64,000 bases of DNA from Meghimatium bilineatum (taxonomy: Eukaryota > Mollusca > Gastropoda > Stylommatophora > Philomycidae). The DNA lies in the NCBI GenBank assembly GCA_034231615.1, contig CM067298.1, positions 35,656,127-35,720,126 of the forward strand, in the 5' to 3' direction. Of the stretch, positions 25,001 through 31,980 are shown one piece after another. Under the pieces are notes generated by a model. It was not told the origin of the DNA. It ran no database searches and saw only the letters and a list, made by a program, of their open reading frames with translations. Numbering within the stretch: the first letter of the stretch is position 1; each line of letters begins with the position of its first letter. Made by a program: the position numbers and the translations under genes.

Positions 25001-28000
25001 TCAGATGTGTTAGAACATTTGTACAAATAAATTAATGACACAGCATATATGTTATCTGGACTATGTCTTGCTAGAAATCTAGTGTGACCATTGTTCTGCT
25101 ATTAGAGAGATCTAATGAATGTTTGAGAATGAATGCATGAAAAAATGACTTGCTCTTTTCTGTTAAAATATGCATCATTTGTCAAGTGTTCTTTGTAATT
25201 TTTGGGGTTTTGACACCCCCTTCCTTATCTATGGCAAAACCTCTAGTAATAAATATTAGCACTTGTTGAAAGAGCTTGTATATTTTGCTACAGTCTTTAT
25301 TCATTGTTGTCAATACAGATTATGTTTGTTTGTGTTCATGATTTATTATCTTTGTCAGGTGCTGAACAAATTTTTGAAACAAAGAACTTGATTAAAAGAA
25401 GTCCTGTCACAAGCAGCACATCATTTCAGAGTATGGATAACAAGCATGTACCTGCTGGTGCTAGACCTAAAACATTTTCAGGTTTGTATGTTTTAGATTT
25501 ATTTTAATATCCAAATTCTGCAATTTTTGTTTAAGAGGCTTTTAAGGGATTCCAATTCAAAATTGAAATGGTTGCTATTATCAGAGACCTTGAGGATGCA
25601 TGTAAAAGGGCGCTGATTTTTACAAAACGTATGCACTGATTGCTGTGTTGTGATGTCAATCCTCGACTTGTAAATAGTATATCAACAGCCCTGAAAGAAA
25701 GAACAACCGCTCTGCACCTGTACATAACATCAGAACATAGGTATATATACTCTGAACGGAAGCAAAGAACCCCATTCATATTATTCAATGTCTTCTCAAC
25801 GAAGATTCGTTACCAAAATTCAAGCAATTGGTCTGGGGCGAACACTGACCATTTTTTACTAACACTTATAGGATAGACATAAAATGGTCACTTATGTACA
25901 AAATACATTACATGCATTCTCTAAATGGTGTGTAAACACTAGCGCAAAAAAAACAAACCAGGAAGATTTGTGTACTGTGATATTCCTTTAAAAATAACAT
26001 GGTGATGGCTGTCCTACCTAGTACAGTCATATATGTATAATCTTTCAACAGTAGGAGATAATCATTGGTTAGGAAAAGCAAACCTAAATTAGCCATTAGT
26101 TAGGAAAAACAATCCTAAATCAAAATGTTAAAAATGTGCTTGGCCAACACTTGTAAATATTGCAACTTTCCTTTCAATAAACATCGTGTGTTTTTGCTCA
26201 AATGGACCATCATTTTAAAAAAAAATCAAATTCCTGCGGGTTTACTAGATTAGCAGGATGTAGTTTGGAGAATTGAATGTGCTGTGTTGTGGTTTACAGC
26301 TGAAATATCTTTGCCCTTTGGTCAACATAACTGACTTCAGCATGGCATACTTGTGGCACTTTAATCTTTTACAGAATGGTATAGCCAACCCCCATTATGC
26401 ACCCTCTTTAGTTGCCTATTATGACATGCATGGTAGGTTACAGTACTGTTATTCTTTTCTTCCCTTTTGGACTCCAGCAAACTCATAGATGAATAACTCA
26501 TGGCCCCTACCGTAACGAGAAATCCCTAGTGGTTGTTCTAGAGTAGTGTTTGCCAACGTGAAACCCACTCCTGGGGGAGGGGGGGGGCAATTAAAAAAAG
26601 TTGTGATATATATATATGTTACATAGTGGGGCACCAGAATTATAACTCAAAGAAAAGTTGATTGTTCCCCCAAATGGGTTGCTGTAGAAAGAGTTATTTT
26701 ACATAGATAATGTCACGGCTGCGAAGACATGTTAACTAATGTACAAACTCAACTTCAATATATGCAGTATTCAATTCTTTATTTACATCTACAAATATTA
26801 TTTTAAAATTGCTAAGAACACAAAAAAGTTTATTGCGTTTTCTAAACAGTAACACCCATGTATGTTTGTGTTTTTTTTTAATTTGAAAAAAATGTCTTCG
26901 CCACTTCCTCACACCTCTCATGTGACACATAAAATAAAATACACACATATTTGCAGTAGCAGTTCTTTATTTAAATGTACAAAAATTATTTTTAAATCTA
27001 TAAAAAAAATTAAAAGTTAATGCGTTTTCCAAACACCAACCAAAAATAACAAATTTTCAAAAAAATATTCTGTGTCAGGGAAAAGATTGTGTAAATTTAA
27101 TGCAGTATGCTAAAGGTTAATAAGTTCAGTTGGTGACTTCTTTTTGTACCACAGTGACAGCCCATCAAGAAATTTCTCTTTTGTCTTCCTCTGTCTCTTC
27201 TTCCCTTGATCTTTCCGGTGATTACTAAATGTTCCAGTTTTACTTTTCTCATCACATGCCCTAGAAATCTTGATTGTCCACTTCTAATTTTTGCTATAAT
27301 TTACATTAGTTTTCTTAGCTGTCCATGGCATTTTCATCATTCTTATTAAAAACCACATCTCAGTTGCCTCCAGCTTATCTTTGGACTTTTGTTTACTGTC
27401 CAGGTCCTAAGCATTGCTGCAGAAATAAAAACACAACAAGCCAATGTCAACACCATTTGAGGTGGTGTTTCTTACTGATGGAATGTCTGTCCTACAAGCC
27501 CTTGAAAACGATAAACTGCCTGATCTGAAGGATGCCATACAAGAAGTGAGCATCCAAAGAAGGGGAATTTGCACATGCGGTTGTATCTATGAGTCTCACC
27601 AATGGCTCACTAGACAAACCAACCATGCAATGGAAAACCTTAGTAGATGACATGCCTTTATATTGAGGTTATCTTCTTATAGAAGCTTCATGGCACGTCG
27701 TCAATACAATCTCGTAGTCGTAACCTTCAATAACAGTTACCATGTTGTTCCGCTGGCCGACGTTGTGCTTGAACTAGTTACGGGCACGGTGTGGGTGGTC
27801 GGAACAACAAAGAAACTTGTCGCAAGGACCAGAGTTGTGCCCTGATGTCGACGTTTGTTTTTGGCTGCATTGGACTCGAAACACCATCAAGTCGAATGGC
27901 TGCTGGAACAGAGGGCAGAGCACTTATGGGAATGCCCCACGTGCTGTGAGGCCAGTTTCTAATGAAGACTCAAGAAGGGTAGTACTAGAGGGGATGCAAT

Positions 28001-31000
28001 CCCACTGTGGCATTTCAGGAAATGAAAAGGCAGATATGCTAGCAAAAGATGGAGTACTTTGACCAAGAAATCCCCTTCCAGGAAAAAAAGGATCCTCATC
28101 AAAGCTATTAGGAAAGTTGACCACCCAAAAGACACTTATCACTATCTCCACAGAGCTGAACAAGTTATCATCTTCCATATCAGAACTGGACACAACAGAC
28201 TAAACAGCAACTTAAATAGACTAAGATTAGAACCCATTACCACATCAATATCCATGTGGGCAGATAGCACAGACCATGGAACATATCCTGCAAGACTGCA
28301 TTACACCAAACCAGTTGAGGGAGGAGCACTGGTCCACAGAAGATCCACAGAAAGCTTATGAGAGCCTTGAGTTTTCAAATACAGTACCATTTATCAAGAG
28401 AACCGAACTTGCTTTGTGGACATATTAAACTGTGAAAAAGAAGATATCACCACTGGGAAGTCGTATATTTTAGATCTCTGGTACATAACTGAAACGATTG
28501 TAATTTTGATTTCTGGATAGTAGTATGTACGTATGAAGCTTGGGAAATTGTGATGGTTAATTCTACTAGGGTTGGCATCCAGTTAGGATTAGAATTTGTG
28601 GCTGTTAATTCTAGTAGTTAGCGTTGAGTTGGGATTATCATTTTTGATTTAATTCTAGTAGAAGTGTTGGCTTTACTTTAGGATTAGAATATGTGACTTT
28701 GGTACTGAAATATACTATTCGCTAGAAAACTTGTGATTCTGAAAGGTATTGATGATATATATTCTCAATATAATGCTAATCATAAGCCTCCTGTAGTATA
28801 TTTACTTCTGTCTCAAGGTTGAAAAAAAAAATTTGAACGATTCACATATTAGCATATTTTAATCTAGGTAATCTCTGCATCATCTACGGAAGACAATTTT
28901 AGACAATAACATTTACTTTTTTTTTACTTAAAGTATGCTATCTACATAAGTAATCAAATAAGTTCTGTGTTACTTTCTAGTATCTCTGAAAGGTATCACT
29001 CATATCTATTGTAGTGATGAACTTATTGTAATTTTTATCTATATTTTATTCTCCAGCTCACAGGAGTGAAACAGATACCATACACAATCAGTGGTCTGGT
29101 TACAATGAAAAGAAATCACTTGAAGCATCTGCCCACTATGATTCTGTATTTAGTCAAAACAGTAAAGATTTAGACAGCAGTTGTGATTTTGAGAATCTCA
29201 ATGGAGAATTTGACTTGTCGAATAATGCAGTATTTGATGAAATCAGTTGGCTCCGTAAAGGCCAAAGCACATCTAGGAATGACAATCAAAGCCCTCAGAA
29301 CAGTTCCAATGAATTAGGAAAAGAATTTAATGCAACTAGAAGATTGTCCAAGTCTACTACCGAAATAGTAAACGGTGATGTTTCAGTACAATTTTTGAGT
29401 ACATCCACAGAAAAAACATCAAAAACTTTCAACAAAAGATCAACTGATGATAACAGTGCCTTTTCAAGATCATTTAACAATGATCTGATGTTTAGCTCAT
29501 TAGATAAGTCATTAATCACACATGAAGGTGACAATGGTCAAATGACAAGAAGCCCTCATATTGCACAATCTTTTGTTAGGGATAACTTTAATATGGTTAA
29601 CAATAGTTTGACCTTAGAGAAGACAAATGGAAGTCCAGATGTATTATATAAGTTAGCAAAAACACCAAAACAAAGTCTTCATTCACCTTCAGACATACCA
29701 CAAGAGACACTCACAGCTGAAAAGACATTTTATGATGGAGGAACAGATGGAAATATATATAAAAATGAAAGAGGATATGATGTTGAATATATTTCTGATC
29801 GACAACCTGGTGATGGACAGGCTAGTTTCAATCAGGCTGTTCAACAAATGTTTGTAGTATCAGGAGATAGTGACCCAGACACCGAAGAAATATTAGATAC
29901 TGAAAGGCTGCATATTCTAACCCCTTGCAAACCAGAGCACCACTCAGTTTCAGCATCAAATGTTTTGACAACTCCTGTATACAGTTGTTTAAATAATGAT
30001 CTTTCTGATAGCCAGAATGTTCTTCCTGCAGAAGGTGATGAAGATTTACTTTTAACTGAATCAGAATTTATATATCCTCATGGAAGCCCAGTCAACTTAA
30101 TAAATAAACAGCTTATTCACAATGGTGCTTCTTCATTTACAAACTTAATCAAATCTTCTGAAGACAAATTATTGGACTTAGAAGATAACAATATGCCAAC
30201 TTTAGTCAACTTAGACAGTGAAGATGAAGATTCTGATCCAGATCTTAATGATTCTTACATTCCCTTGAAAGAGGGAATACATTTGGAGAACAAGTCACCA
30301 TCTAAAGAAATTTTTGCACCACGAAGTGCAATACCCCAATCATTAAAAGTTGATGATACAAAACAATCTAGTAAGACTGCTTCCATCTTACCACCTCCAG
30401 AAGACAGCTTTAAAATGGCAGTGGCCTTACTGCAACAAAAAGCTATGAATATTCTAAGAAATTCTTCAGATGACTATGAAATATTTGAAGAATCCTCTTC
30501 AGCTGAAAATCATAAATCTAACAAGATGGCAACAAATCAATGGATACCAGAAGATACTAGACTTCTAAATACAAACGGTAAGTTTAATAATATATCAATA
30601 TTCTTTATTAGTTGCTCCTTATCTACTTTGTTGTACATACGCTATCCTGAGAGAATACCATATCATCCAGGGGCTATTCAGTAGTGTCCTATGATCAGAT
30701 TTGATATCAAAATTTCGATCTAGATTTCTGTTCCTTCGACTCCCATGTCCGATATGGCCATTAATATATTTTAGCGATTAATATATTTACCGTTTGGTGT
30801 TTTTTGTTGTTGTTTTTTTTTGTTTCTTTAAAAAGGTCCCAATGGGACCACAACACAGAAAATTGTCCTGTTTTGTTTTATTGCATGTTTTTTATATACC
30901 TTTTCATCTAAATTTGTTCATAGTTAGGTATTCCCAGTAACCTGTTTATTTAATTTTGCATTACTATCTCATATGGCCATTGATTGTCCTCTAATTCTAC

Positions 31001-31306
31001 TGAAGTAGCAGAATTGAAATTTTTCTACTATGGTCTGTAGATGTTGAACCTTAGGTATGAACATTACTGTAGTGTGGTTCACATGGTAGGAGCACTAAAC
31101 TATACTCTTCTATCGTGTTCATAGTTTTAGATGACTAGCCAAAGTATATTCTAAAAACATACATTTAAGAAATTTGTCAAGTCATGTCTGTGTTTATACA
31201 TCCTGAGAGATATTTCTTGTACAGGTATAAAGCATAAATGTCATTCTCATTTCTCCAGACGGAGATGATATTCTGATGACAGATCAATTCAGTACAGATT
31301 TACTGG
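1001..31306 (+). CDS. Partial multi-exon host gene, unrecognised Ser/Asn/Asp-rich protein
   Basis: Ten plus-strand exons, each with an AG acceptor and GT donor, join in one reading frame with matching phase at all nine junctions. An optional exon near 15578-15745 also fits. Spliced length without it is 2625 nt, about 874 residues, open at both ends. The N-terminal part has a basic helix-like stretch ([14 protein letters not shown], then [19 protein letters not shown]) and a second predicted helix ([16 protein letters not shown]). The rest is Ser/Thr/Asn-rich with acidic patches such as [16 protein letters not shown], as in long disordered scaffold or nuclear/centrosomal proteins. No signal peptide, membrane span or catalytic motif is visible. 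I do not recognise the family, and the 5' and 3' ends lie outside what I can resolve. Introns carry many transposon copies, all outside the called exons. Confidence 0.85.
1256..1390. repeat. Inverted repeat with tRNA-like B-box arms
   Basis: Arms of about 46 bp (1256-1301 and 1344-1390) are inverted copies with a few mismatches and a spacer of about 42 bp. The right arm contains GCAAGGCAAGTAAGTG and CAGTTCAAATCCC, resembling an A box and a B box of a tRNA-derived SINE. A related single-orientation copy lies at 43456-43520. It is likely a head-to-head pair of SINE fragments or a foldback element. Confidence 0.6.
2454..2600 (+). mobile_element. Possible hAT-type transposon left end
   Basis: It begins CAGAGGTGGACAACCC and then a T run, a layout typical of hAT termini (CAGNGGTGGNCAA). 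I could not find the matching inverted end, so this is a remnant at best. Confidence 0.35.
3909..3928. repeat. Left target-site duplication of LINE 3929-4770
   Basis: ATTAGTTTTTTTAGTTCATA is repeated with one mismatch at 4771-4790, immediately after the LINE 3' tail. Confidence 0.85.
3929..4770 (+). mobile_element. 5'-truncated LINE: RNase H plus zinc-knuckle 3' end
   Basis: The frame from about 3945 shows a ribonuclease H domain: [17 protein letters not shown] with the first Asp, [12 protein letters not shown] with the Glu, [11 protein letters not shown] with the second Asp, and [16 protein letters not shown] with the last Asp. It is followed by a Cys/His knuckle ([18 protein letters not shown]). 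A single in-frame TAA interrupts the link between RNase H and the knuckle; the tail part is open from 4430 to a stop at 4742. The 3' end reads GAACGCCGAAGAA. A 20-bp TSD flanks the copy. It is inserted in the TTAA element and so is younger than that element. Confidence 0.9.
4771..4790. repeat. Right target-site duplication of LINE 3929-4770
   Basis: It matches 3909-3928 at 19 of 20 positions. Confidence 0.85.
5178..6029. other. Intron sequence, nothing recognised
   Basis: I see no convincing exon or repeat end here. Short open frames are unrelated to the flanking gene in phase or composition. Confidence 0.5.
6030..6141 (+). CDS. Host gene exon b
   Basis: The acceptor is atgtttcag and the donor gtaagt is at consensus. 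One base completes the Arg codon from exon a; 37 codons follow and end in phase 0. The peptide includes [19 protein letters not shown], a basic helix-prone segment. The other two frames contain early stops. Confidence 0.85.
6851..7053 (-). mobile_element. SINE family S1, degenerate long copy
   Basis: The plus strand starts ATTCTTCTGCATTAATTCTC and runs through the family landmarks CTGGCACATCC and CATAACCTCCTTAGTTGCCTC. Orientation is judged by the complement of the GAAGAAG tail at the left end. Confidence 0.7.
7296..7372 (-). mobile_element. tRNA-derived SINE head
   Basis: On the minus strand GTAGCCTAGTTGATAGTGAG resembles a Pol III A box and TGTTCGAAACC a B box, about 45 bp apart, followed by (ACA)n. 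No functional tRNA cloverleaf is evident. Confidence 0.55.
7398..7684 (-). mobile_element. SINE family S1, long copy with 16-bp TSD
   Basis: The SINE body (about 7414-7668) is flanked by a perfect 16-bp direct repeat, TAAAGTAATTCTTCTT, at 7398-7413 and 7669-7684. Landmarks in the body are GGCTTGACACATCTGACTTC and CCCCTTTCGGGCC. Because the TSD runs into the tail repeat, the exact body boundary is ambiguous by a few bases. Confidence 0.8.
8053..8228 (-). mobile_element. Very short LINE 3' end with 18-bp TSD
   Basis: A perfect 18-bp direct repeat (TAATTCTGATGAATGTTT at 8053-8070 and 8211-8228) flanks a 140-bp insert. On the minus strand the insert encodes the end of an RT-type ORF ([20 protein letters not shown], then a stop) followed by an ACTAACTAACT tail. 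It is an extreme 5' truncation of a LINE family distinct from the RNase H family. Confidence 0.75.
8273..8387 (+). CDS. Host gene exon c
   Basis: The acceptor is ctctcattcag and the donor gtatgt. It enters in phase 0 and leaves in phase 1. The peptide is Pro/Thr/Ser-rich ([19 protein letters not shown]) and probably disordered. Confidence 0.82.
8489..8668 (-). mobile_element. SINE family S1, short subtype with 10-bp TSD
   Basis: The body at 8499-8658 is bounded by TAACTGATTC on both sides (8489-8498 and 8659-8668). The short subtype carries GTAGCAGGACCATTGTCCTAC and CCAGCAGGATGTAGTCCAGA and lacks the distal half of the long subtype. Confidence 0.8.
9001..9186 (-). mobile_element. SINE family S1, short subtype
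   Basis: It has the same internal landmarks as the copy at 8499-8658. The flanks TATTAAATAC (9001-9010) and TATTTAATAC (9177-9186) differ at one base and are likely its TSD. Confidence 0.72.
9309..9605 (-). mobile_element. SINE family S1, best long copy, 9-bp TSD
   Basis: The body at 9318-9596 (279 bp) is flanked by CAAAACATT (9309-9317 and 9597-9605). On the minus strand it runs from GTCGAGGCCCGAAAGGGGAG to a tail ending GAACGCAGAAGAAGAAG. I use this copy as the family reference. Confidence 0.85.
9681..10156. repeat. Long inverted repeat, arms about 95-115 bp
   Basis: The left arm starts near 9681 (GTTCAATCCCATATTGATGG, then CTATTTCTGATTATTTCC). The right arm ends near 10156 and is its diverged complement (reading inward TTTAATCCCATATTGAGCAC, then the same CTATTTCTGATTATTTCC). 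GTTCAATCCC resembles a tRNA B box, so this may be two SINE copies in opposite orientation rather than a foldback transposon. Confidence 0.6.
10916..11042 (+). CDS. Host gene exon d
   Basis: The acceptor is tttattcataag and the donor gtttgt. It enters in phase 1 and leaves in phase 2. The peptide [20 protein letters not shown] is the most helix-like, charged stretch in the gene, followed by [11 protein letters not shown]. Confidence 0.83.
11551..11682 (-). mobile_element. SINE family S1, short subtype
   Basis: It starts TTCTTCTTCTTCAGCGTTCA and carries the family landmark AGGATGTAGTCCAGAGAATG. A more decayed second copy follows at about 11720-11860 and a fragment at 11936-11990. Confidence 0.75.
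12470..12790 (+). repeat. Unclassified dispersed repeat (paired with 30770-30985)
   Basis: It shares with 30770-30985 a run that includes TTGTTTCTTTAAAAAGG-like sequence, GAATTGTCCTGTTTAGTTTT, AGTAACCTTTTTA and TTTTGCATTACTAT. The motif around GAGCCGATACGTTGAGAA resembles 3' regions of some invertebrate retroelements, but I cannot assign a family. The LINE at 12805-13367 landed in its right end. Confidence 0.55.
12791..12804. repeat. Target-site duplication, left, of LINE 12805-13367
   Basis: ATCAAGGGAAAATG is repeated perfectly at 13368-13381. Confidence 0.85.
12805..13367 (-). mobile_element. 5'-truncated LINE: RNase H C-terminus and Cys/His knuckle
   Basis: The minus strand encodes [20 protein letters not shown] (RNase H last Asp) and, after a frameshift, [19 protein letters not shown] (zinc-knuckle-like). 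It ends with an ACCACCCAAC-type 3' end. A perfect 14-bp TSD flanks it. It is close to the family at 56637-57753 in its [13 protein letters not shown] and NRIQP-type motifs. Confidence 0.88.
13368..13381. repeat. Target-site duplication, right, of LINE 12805-13367
   Basis: It is identical to 12791-12804. Confidence 0.85.
13490..13660 (+). repeat. Dispersed repeat S3
   Basis: It shares GGCAACAGATAG..AGGCTGTCAC with 16905-16935. It also shares AAGGCGCATAAC..GGCACAAC and GAAATCGCACG.TATCC with the 128-bp insert at 38507-38634. It is likely a short retroposon family. Confidence 0.6.
13665..14452 (+). mobile_element. pogo/Tigger-type transposon relic
   Basis: The left end CAGTAGAACTCTTATTATCC and the complement of the right end CAGTAGAACTCCAATTATC form terminal inverted repeats, with TA on each side. 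Inside, [19 protein letters not shown] is the distinctive DDE-domain segment of pogo/Jerky/Tigger transposases. Downstream pieces ([33 protein letters not shown]) match the usual C-terminal layout. At 788 bp it is deleted internally and has several stops, so it is inactive. Confidence 0.9.
14738..14850 (+). mobile_element. SINE family T1, degenerate copy
   Basis: CTCTGTGGCTGAGAGATAAT at the head and GCAATGACAACCTACTAAAT in the body line up with the T1 copy at 61988-62196. The promoter boxes are decayed. Confidence 0.55.
14958..15144 (+). CDS. Host gene exon e
   Basis: The acceptor is tattgaaatgcag and the donor gtaaga. It enters in phase 2 and ends in phase 0 after 62 whole codons. The peptide is Lys/Ser/Thr-rich ([20 protein letters not shown]) and ends RQTYQ. 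Confidence 0.85.
15173..15310 (-). mobile_element. LINE C-terminal/3' end fragment
   Basis: The minus strand encodes [20 protein letters not shown], the style of C-terminus seen in RTE- or Jockey-like ORF2. A similar piece lies at 45122-45235. Confidence 0.5.
15311..15510 (-). mobile_element. SINE family T1, minus-strand copy
   Basis: On the minus strand it runs from CTCTGTGGTGGCATGCCACA through a B-box-like GGTTCAAATCCTACC to GTAGCTACATCCTGAATTGG. It aligns with the full copies at 24058-24250 and 61988-62196. Confidence 0.78.
15578..15745 (+). CDS. Probable additional host gene exon f (donor uncertain)
   Basis: A good acceptor (ctgtttaaattttgcag) opens a phase-0 frame that fits between exon e (ends phase 0) and exon g (starts phase 0). 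The peptide [20 protein letters not shown] continues through [20 protein letters not shown] and looks coding. No consensus donor is present. Choices are gtctgg after 15745, gtaggt after 15658, or a broken site at CAG|ggaaaa after 15736. A repeat-rich block begins right after, so the donor may have been altered by insertion. It may be skipped or dead. Confidence 0.5.
15750..17085. repeat. Composite repeat block with diverged tandem units
   Basis: The GC content is higher than in the surroundings. Three adjacent units of about 105 bp span roughly 16318-16600, marked by repeated GAGAGAAAGGGTTCAGTA and CCTGGCCCAACTC. A fourth partial unit lies near 16740-16800. The right part (16900-17000) shares sequence with repeat S3. 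Open frames on both strands follow the repeat and are not convincing genes. Confidence 0.65.
17505..17612 (+). CDS. Host gene exon g
   Basis: The acceptor is atgtatctacag and the donor gtgagt. It has exactly 36 codons, phase 0 to phase 0. The peptide contains [15 protein letters not shown] and [11 protein letters not shown]. Confidence 0.84.
17877..18767. mobile_element. TTAA-flanked non-autonomous element, copy 1
   Basis: It is 891 bp between TTAA sites (17873-17876 and 18768-18771). The left end is CCTTTAGCAAGCC and the complement of the right end starts CCTTCACC. The first half is very AT-rich; the right end carries GCCATTTTGTTTTTCGGCGG. It has no transposase frame. Two further copies lie at 31981-32838 and 55018-55883. 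Confidence 0.85.
18901..18961 (+). mobile_element. SINE family S1, 5' part, split by a LINE
   Basis: TGTGTTACAGTGTCCAAAAG and ACCATGCATGTCATAA match the 5' part of the S1 long subtype. The remainder resumes at 20532, after the LINE. Confidence 0.75.
18962..18973. repeat. Target-site duplication, left, of LINE 18974-20531
   Basis: AAAGGGTGACAA is repeated at 20532-20543. The duplicated bases belong to the S1 SINE. Confidence 0.88.
18974..20531 (+). mobile_element. 5'-truncated LINE with open RT thumb-RNase H-knuckle frame
   Basis: An uninterrupted frame runs from the truncation point to TAG at 20493-20495; the ATG at 18951 lies in host SINE sequence and is fortuitous. The order of parts is the RT C-terminal region ([32 protein letters not shown]), then RNase H ([63 protein letters not shown]) with all four acidic residues, then a Cys/His knuckle ([17 protein letters not shown]). 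The 3' end is GTGAACGAAAGAAGAAG with a (GAA)n tail. The 12-bp TSD is perfect. It lacks endonuclease and RT core, so it cannot move by itself, but it is the youngest-looking copy here. Confidence 0.93.
20532..20715 (+). mobile_element. SINE family S1, 3' part, after the LINE
   Basis: It begins with the second TSD copy (20532-20543) and then carries GTGGGTCAGTAACCCAGAAG, GATGTGTCAGGCC and CTGAACTGCATCCTGCTAAT, completing the copy begun at 18901. Confidence 0.75.
20716..21812. other. Intron sequence, nothing recognised
   Basis: AT-rich; I found no exon-like segment in a compatible phase and no repeat end that I can name. Confidence 0.5.
21813..21954. repeat. 142-bp perfect palindrome with (TA)n centre
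   Basis: The 36-bp arms 21813-21848 and 21919-21954 are exact reverse complements, each containing the unique sequence TCCCGGGTATTCCTTCTAG or its complement. Between them lies an uninterrupted TA run of about 70 bp, which is itself self-complementary. The whole can fold as one hairpin or cruciform. Confidence 0.95.
21955..22095. repeat. (TA)n and (TACA)n microsatellite
   Basis: TA dinucleotides alternate with about 20 TACA/CATA tetranucleotides. Tyr-Ile and Tyr-Val-Cys-Met open frames on both strands are artefacts of this repeat. Confidence 0.97.
22799..22813. repeat. Poly-C tract
   Basis: A C homopolymer of about 14 bases. Longer ones occur near 34471-34490 and 44661-44678. Confidence 0.9.
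23125..23209 (+). CDS. Host gene exon h
   Basis: The acceptor is attatttcattcag and the donor gtgagg. Phase 0 in, phase 1 out. The peptide is acidic and Asn/Ser-rich ([20 protein letters not shown]). Confidence 0.84.
23377..23567. repeat. Tandem repeat, about 38 bp x 5
   Basis: Units contain TTTTGTTTTCTGCATTAACA followed by GGGTTTTAGATGTAAA, with one to three differences between copies. Confidence 0.92.
23622..23830 (-). mobile_element. RNase H-clade LINE 3' fragment (family of 47415-49260)
   Basis: It is the homologue of 47405-47625: shared CACAGCA..GGACATTCC, ATCTTCTGGACTTTCC-like and CACCTCTAGATACTTCCATT. It corresponds to the RNase H C-terminus and Cys-rich end of that LINE. Confidence 0.75.
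24047..24261 (+). mobile_element. SINE family T1 with 11-bp TSD
   Basis: The body at 24058-24250 is flanked by TAGTGGATGGT (24047-24057 and 24251-24261). The head CTCTGTGGCAAGGTAGTACA resembles a tRNA A-box region. The B box is degraded to CGTTCATTCCC. The body carries AAGCAGTGACAAACTACTGA and TTGCTTAGAAAATCACTAC. Confidence 0.83.
25359..25481 (+). CDS. Host gene exon i
   Basis: The acceptor is ttatctttgtcag and the donor gtttgt. Phase 1 in and out. The peptide includes [18 protein letters not shown] and [10 protein letters not shown]. Confidence 0.84.
26228..26487 (-). mobile_element. SINE family S1, diverged long copy
   Basis: It carries AATTCCTGCGGGTTTACTAG, GCAGGATGTAGTTTGGAGAA and a CTTCCCTTTTGGACTCC end, all diverged from the copy at 9318-9596. 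Confidence 0.7.
26700..27116. mobile_element. TTAA-type element right-end remnant
   Basis: It ends CTAAAGG followed by TTAA (27117-27120), the same terminal type as 5173. The preceding AAAGTTAATGCGTTTTCCAA and AACACC region is duplicated inside (near 26830 and 27010) and recurs near 5060 and 33830. The left end was not found. Confidence 0.55.
27130..27420 (-). mobile_element. RTE-like LINE C-terminal fragment
   Basis: On the minus strand, fragments such as [16 protein letters not shown] and [18 protein letters not shown] resemble the C-terminal tail of the RT ORF seen at 59400-60240. It is decayed. Confidence 0.6.
27420..28440 (+). mobile_element. RNase H LINE fragment interrupted by repeat R1
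   Basis: Left of the interruption, [12 protein letters not shown] and [20 protein letters not shown] are RNase H segments. Right of it come [18 protein letters not shown], then [20 protein letters not shown]. They are the same family as 18974-20531. The 3' end is GTGAAAAAGAAGA near 28443. Repeat R1 (27646-27965) splits the domain. Confidence 0.85.
27646..27965 (+). repeat. Dispersed repeat R1, about 320 bp
   Basis: It is nearly identical along its length to 63650-63965: both start ATGACATGCCTTTATATTGA and end GTGAGGCCAGTTTCTAAT. No clear inverted ends or promoter boxes are seen, so the class is unknown. Confidence 0.85.
28450..29056. other. Intron sequence, nothing recognised
   Basis: AT-rich, with imperfect local repetition of GGTTGGCATCCAGTTAGGAT-like units around 28560-28700 (TTAATTCTAGTAG spacing). 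It ends in the acceptor of the large exon. Confidence 0.5.
29057..30577 (+). CDS. Host gene exon j, large exon
   Basis: A 1521-nt exon; the acceptor is tattctccag and the donor gtaagt. Phase 1 in and out, open throughout. It encodes 507 residues, rich in Ser, Asn and Asp. Features seen are short Ser/Thr-Pro sites ([27 protein letters not shown]), acidic clusters ([31 protein letters not shown]) and a helix-like end ([20 protein letters not shown]). The composition suggests a disordered, phosphorylated region; I see no fold. An antisense frame at 29295-29534 is a shadow. Confidence 0.9.
30770..30985 (+). repeat. Dispersed repeat, second copy of 12470-12790 type
   Basis: It shares GAAAATTGTCCTGTTTTGTT, CAGTAACCTGTTTATTTAAT and TTTTGCATTACTATCTC with the 12.5-kb copy. 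Confidence 0.6.
31259..31306 (+). CDS. Host gene exon k
   Basis: A 48-nt exon; the acceptor is ctcatttctccag and the donor gtacgt. Phase 1 in and out. The peptide [16 protein letters not shown] continues the acidic style of exon j. The next exon was not found with confidence. Confidence 0.75.
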
Positions 31307-31980
31307 GTACGTTAATTATCAGTTGTGGTGTTCTTCATCTGTGTTTAAGCAATAAATCATGCTATAACATCAAGATGAAATGTTCAGTAATGTACAAGTT
31401 GCTGTGAGAATAAAGACCCTCTGTTTTTCTACTTAGATTAGCAGATAGCAATGCTAGTTAGAATTGTGGAGCAAGCAGACAATTTCCTGACAGATATCTT
31501 GTGTGAAAAAAGTGTGTGAAGTTTTTGCTCATGTGTCAGGTCATAAACCACATCGAAGACATTGCCTCATTTGTCAGTAGATCTCACTATCAATAGATTT
31601 GTCTGACTAATGAAACAAGGATCATATTAATCTGTACTGTGATGAAATCTTCTGGAGATCCATGTCTGGACAGCTGTTGGAAATCAGCTATTTCTACTCT
31701 AGAATGTTTTCAAGGGTTATAAGAGAATCACAATGTCCCCCTCTGAAGTAGATAACTGCCAAGTTCATAACATGGCACTGAACAGCCACACTGTGTCTAG
31801 TAGCACTCTTGAAATCTGAGAGGGAGCTGTAGTAAATCTCCCCATGAAAAGAGTTTCAGGAGAAACAATAACTTAGAGATGAAAGTCAAACCAAACAGTC
31901 TGACACAGAGTACAAGAGTGACAAATTCATACTCAAGAGTTGCAAACATCATCAGTAAAGATATTACACTCAAATGTTAA

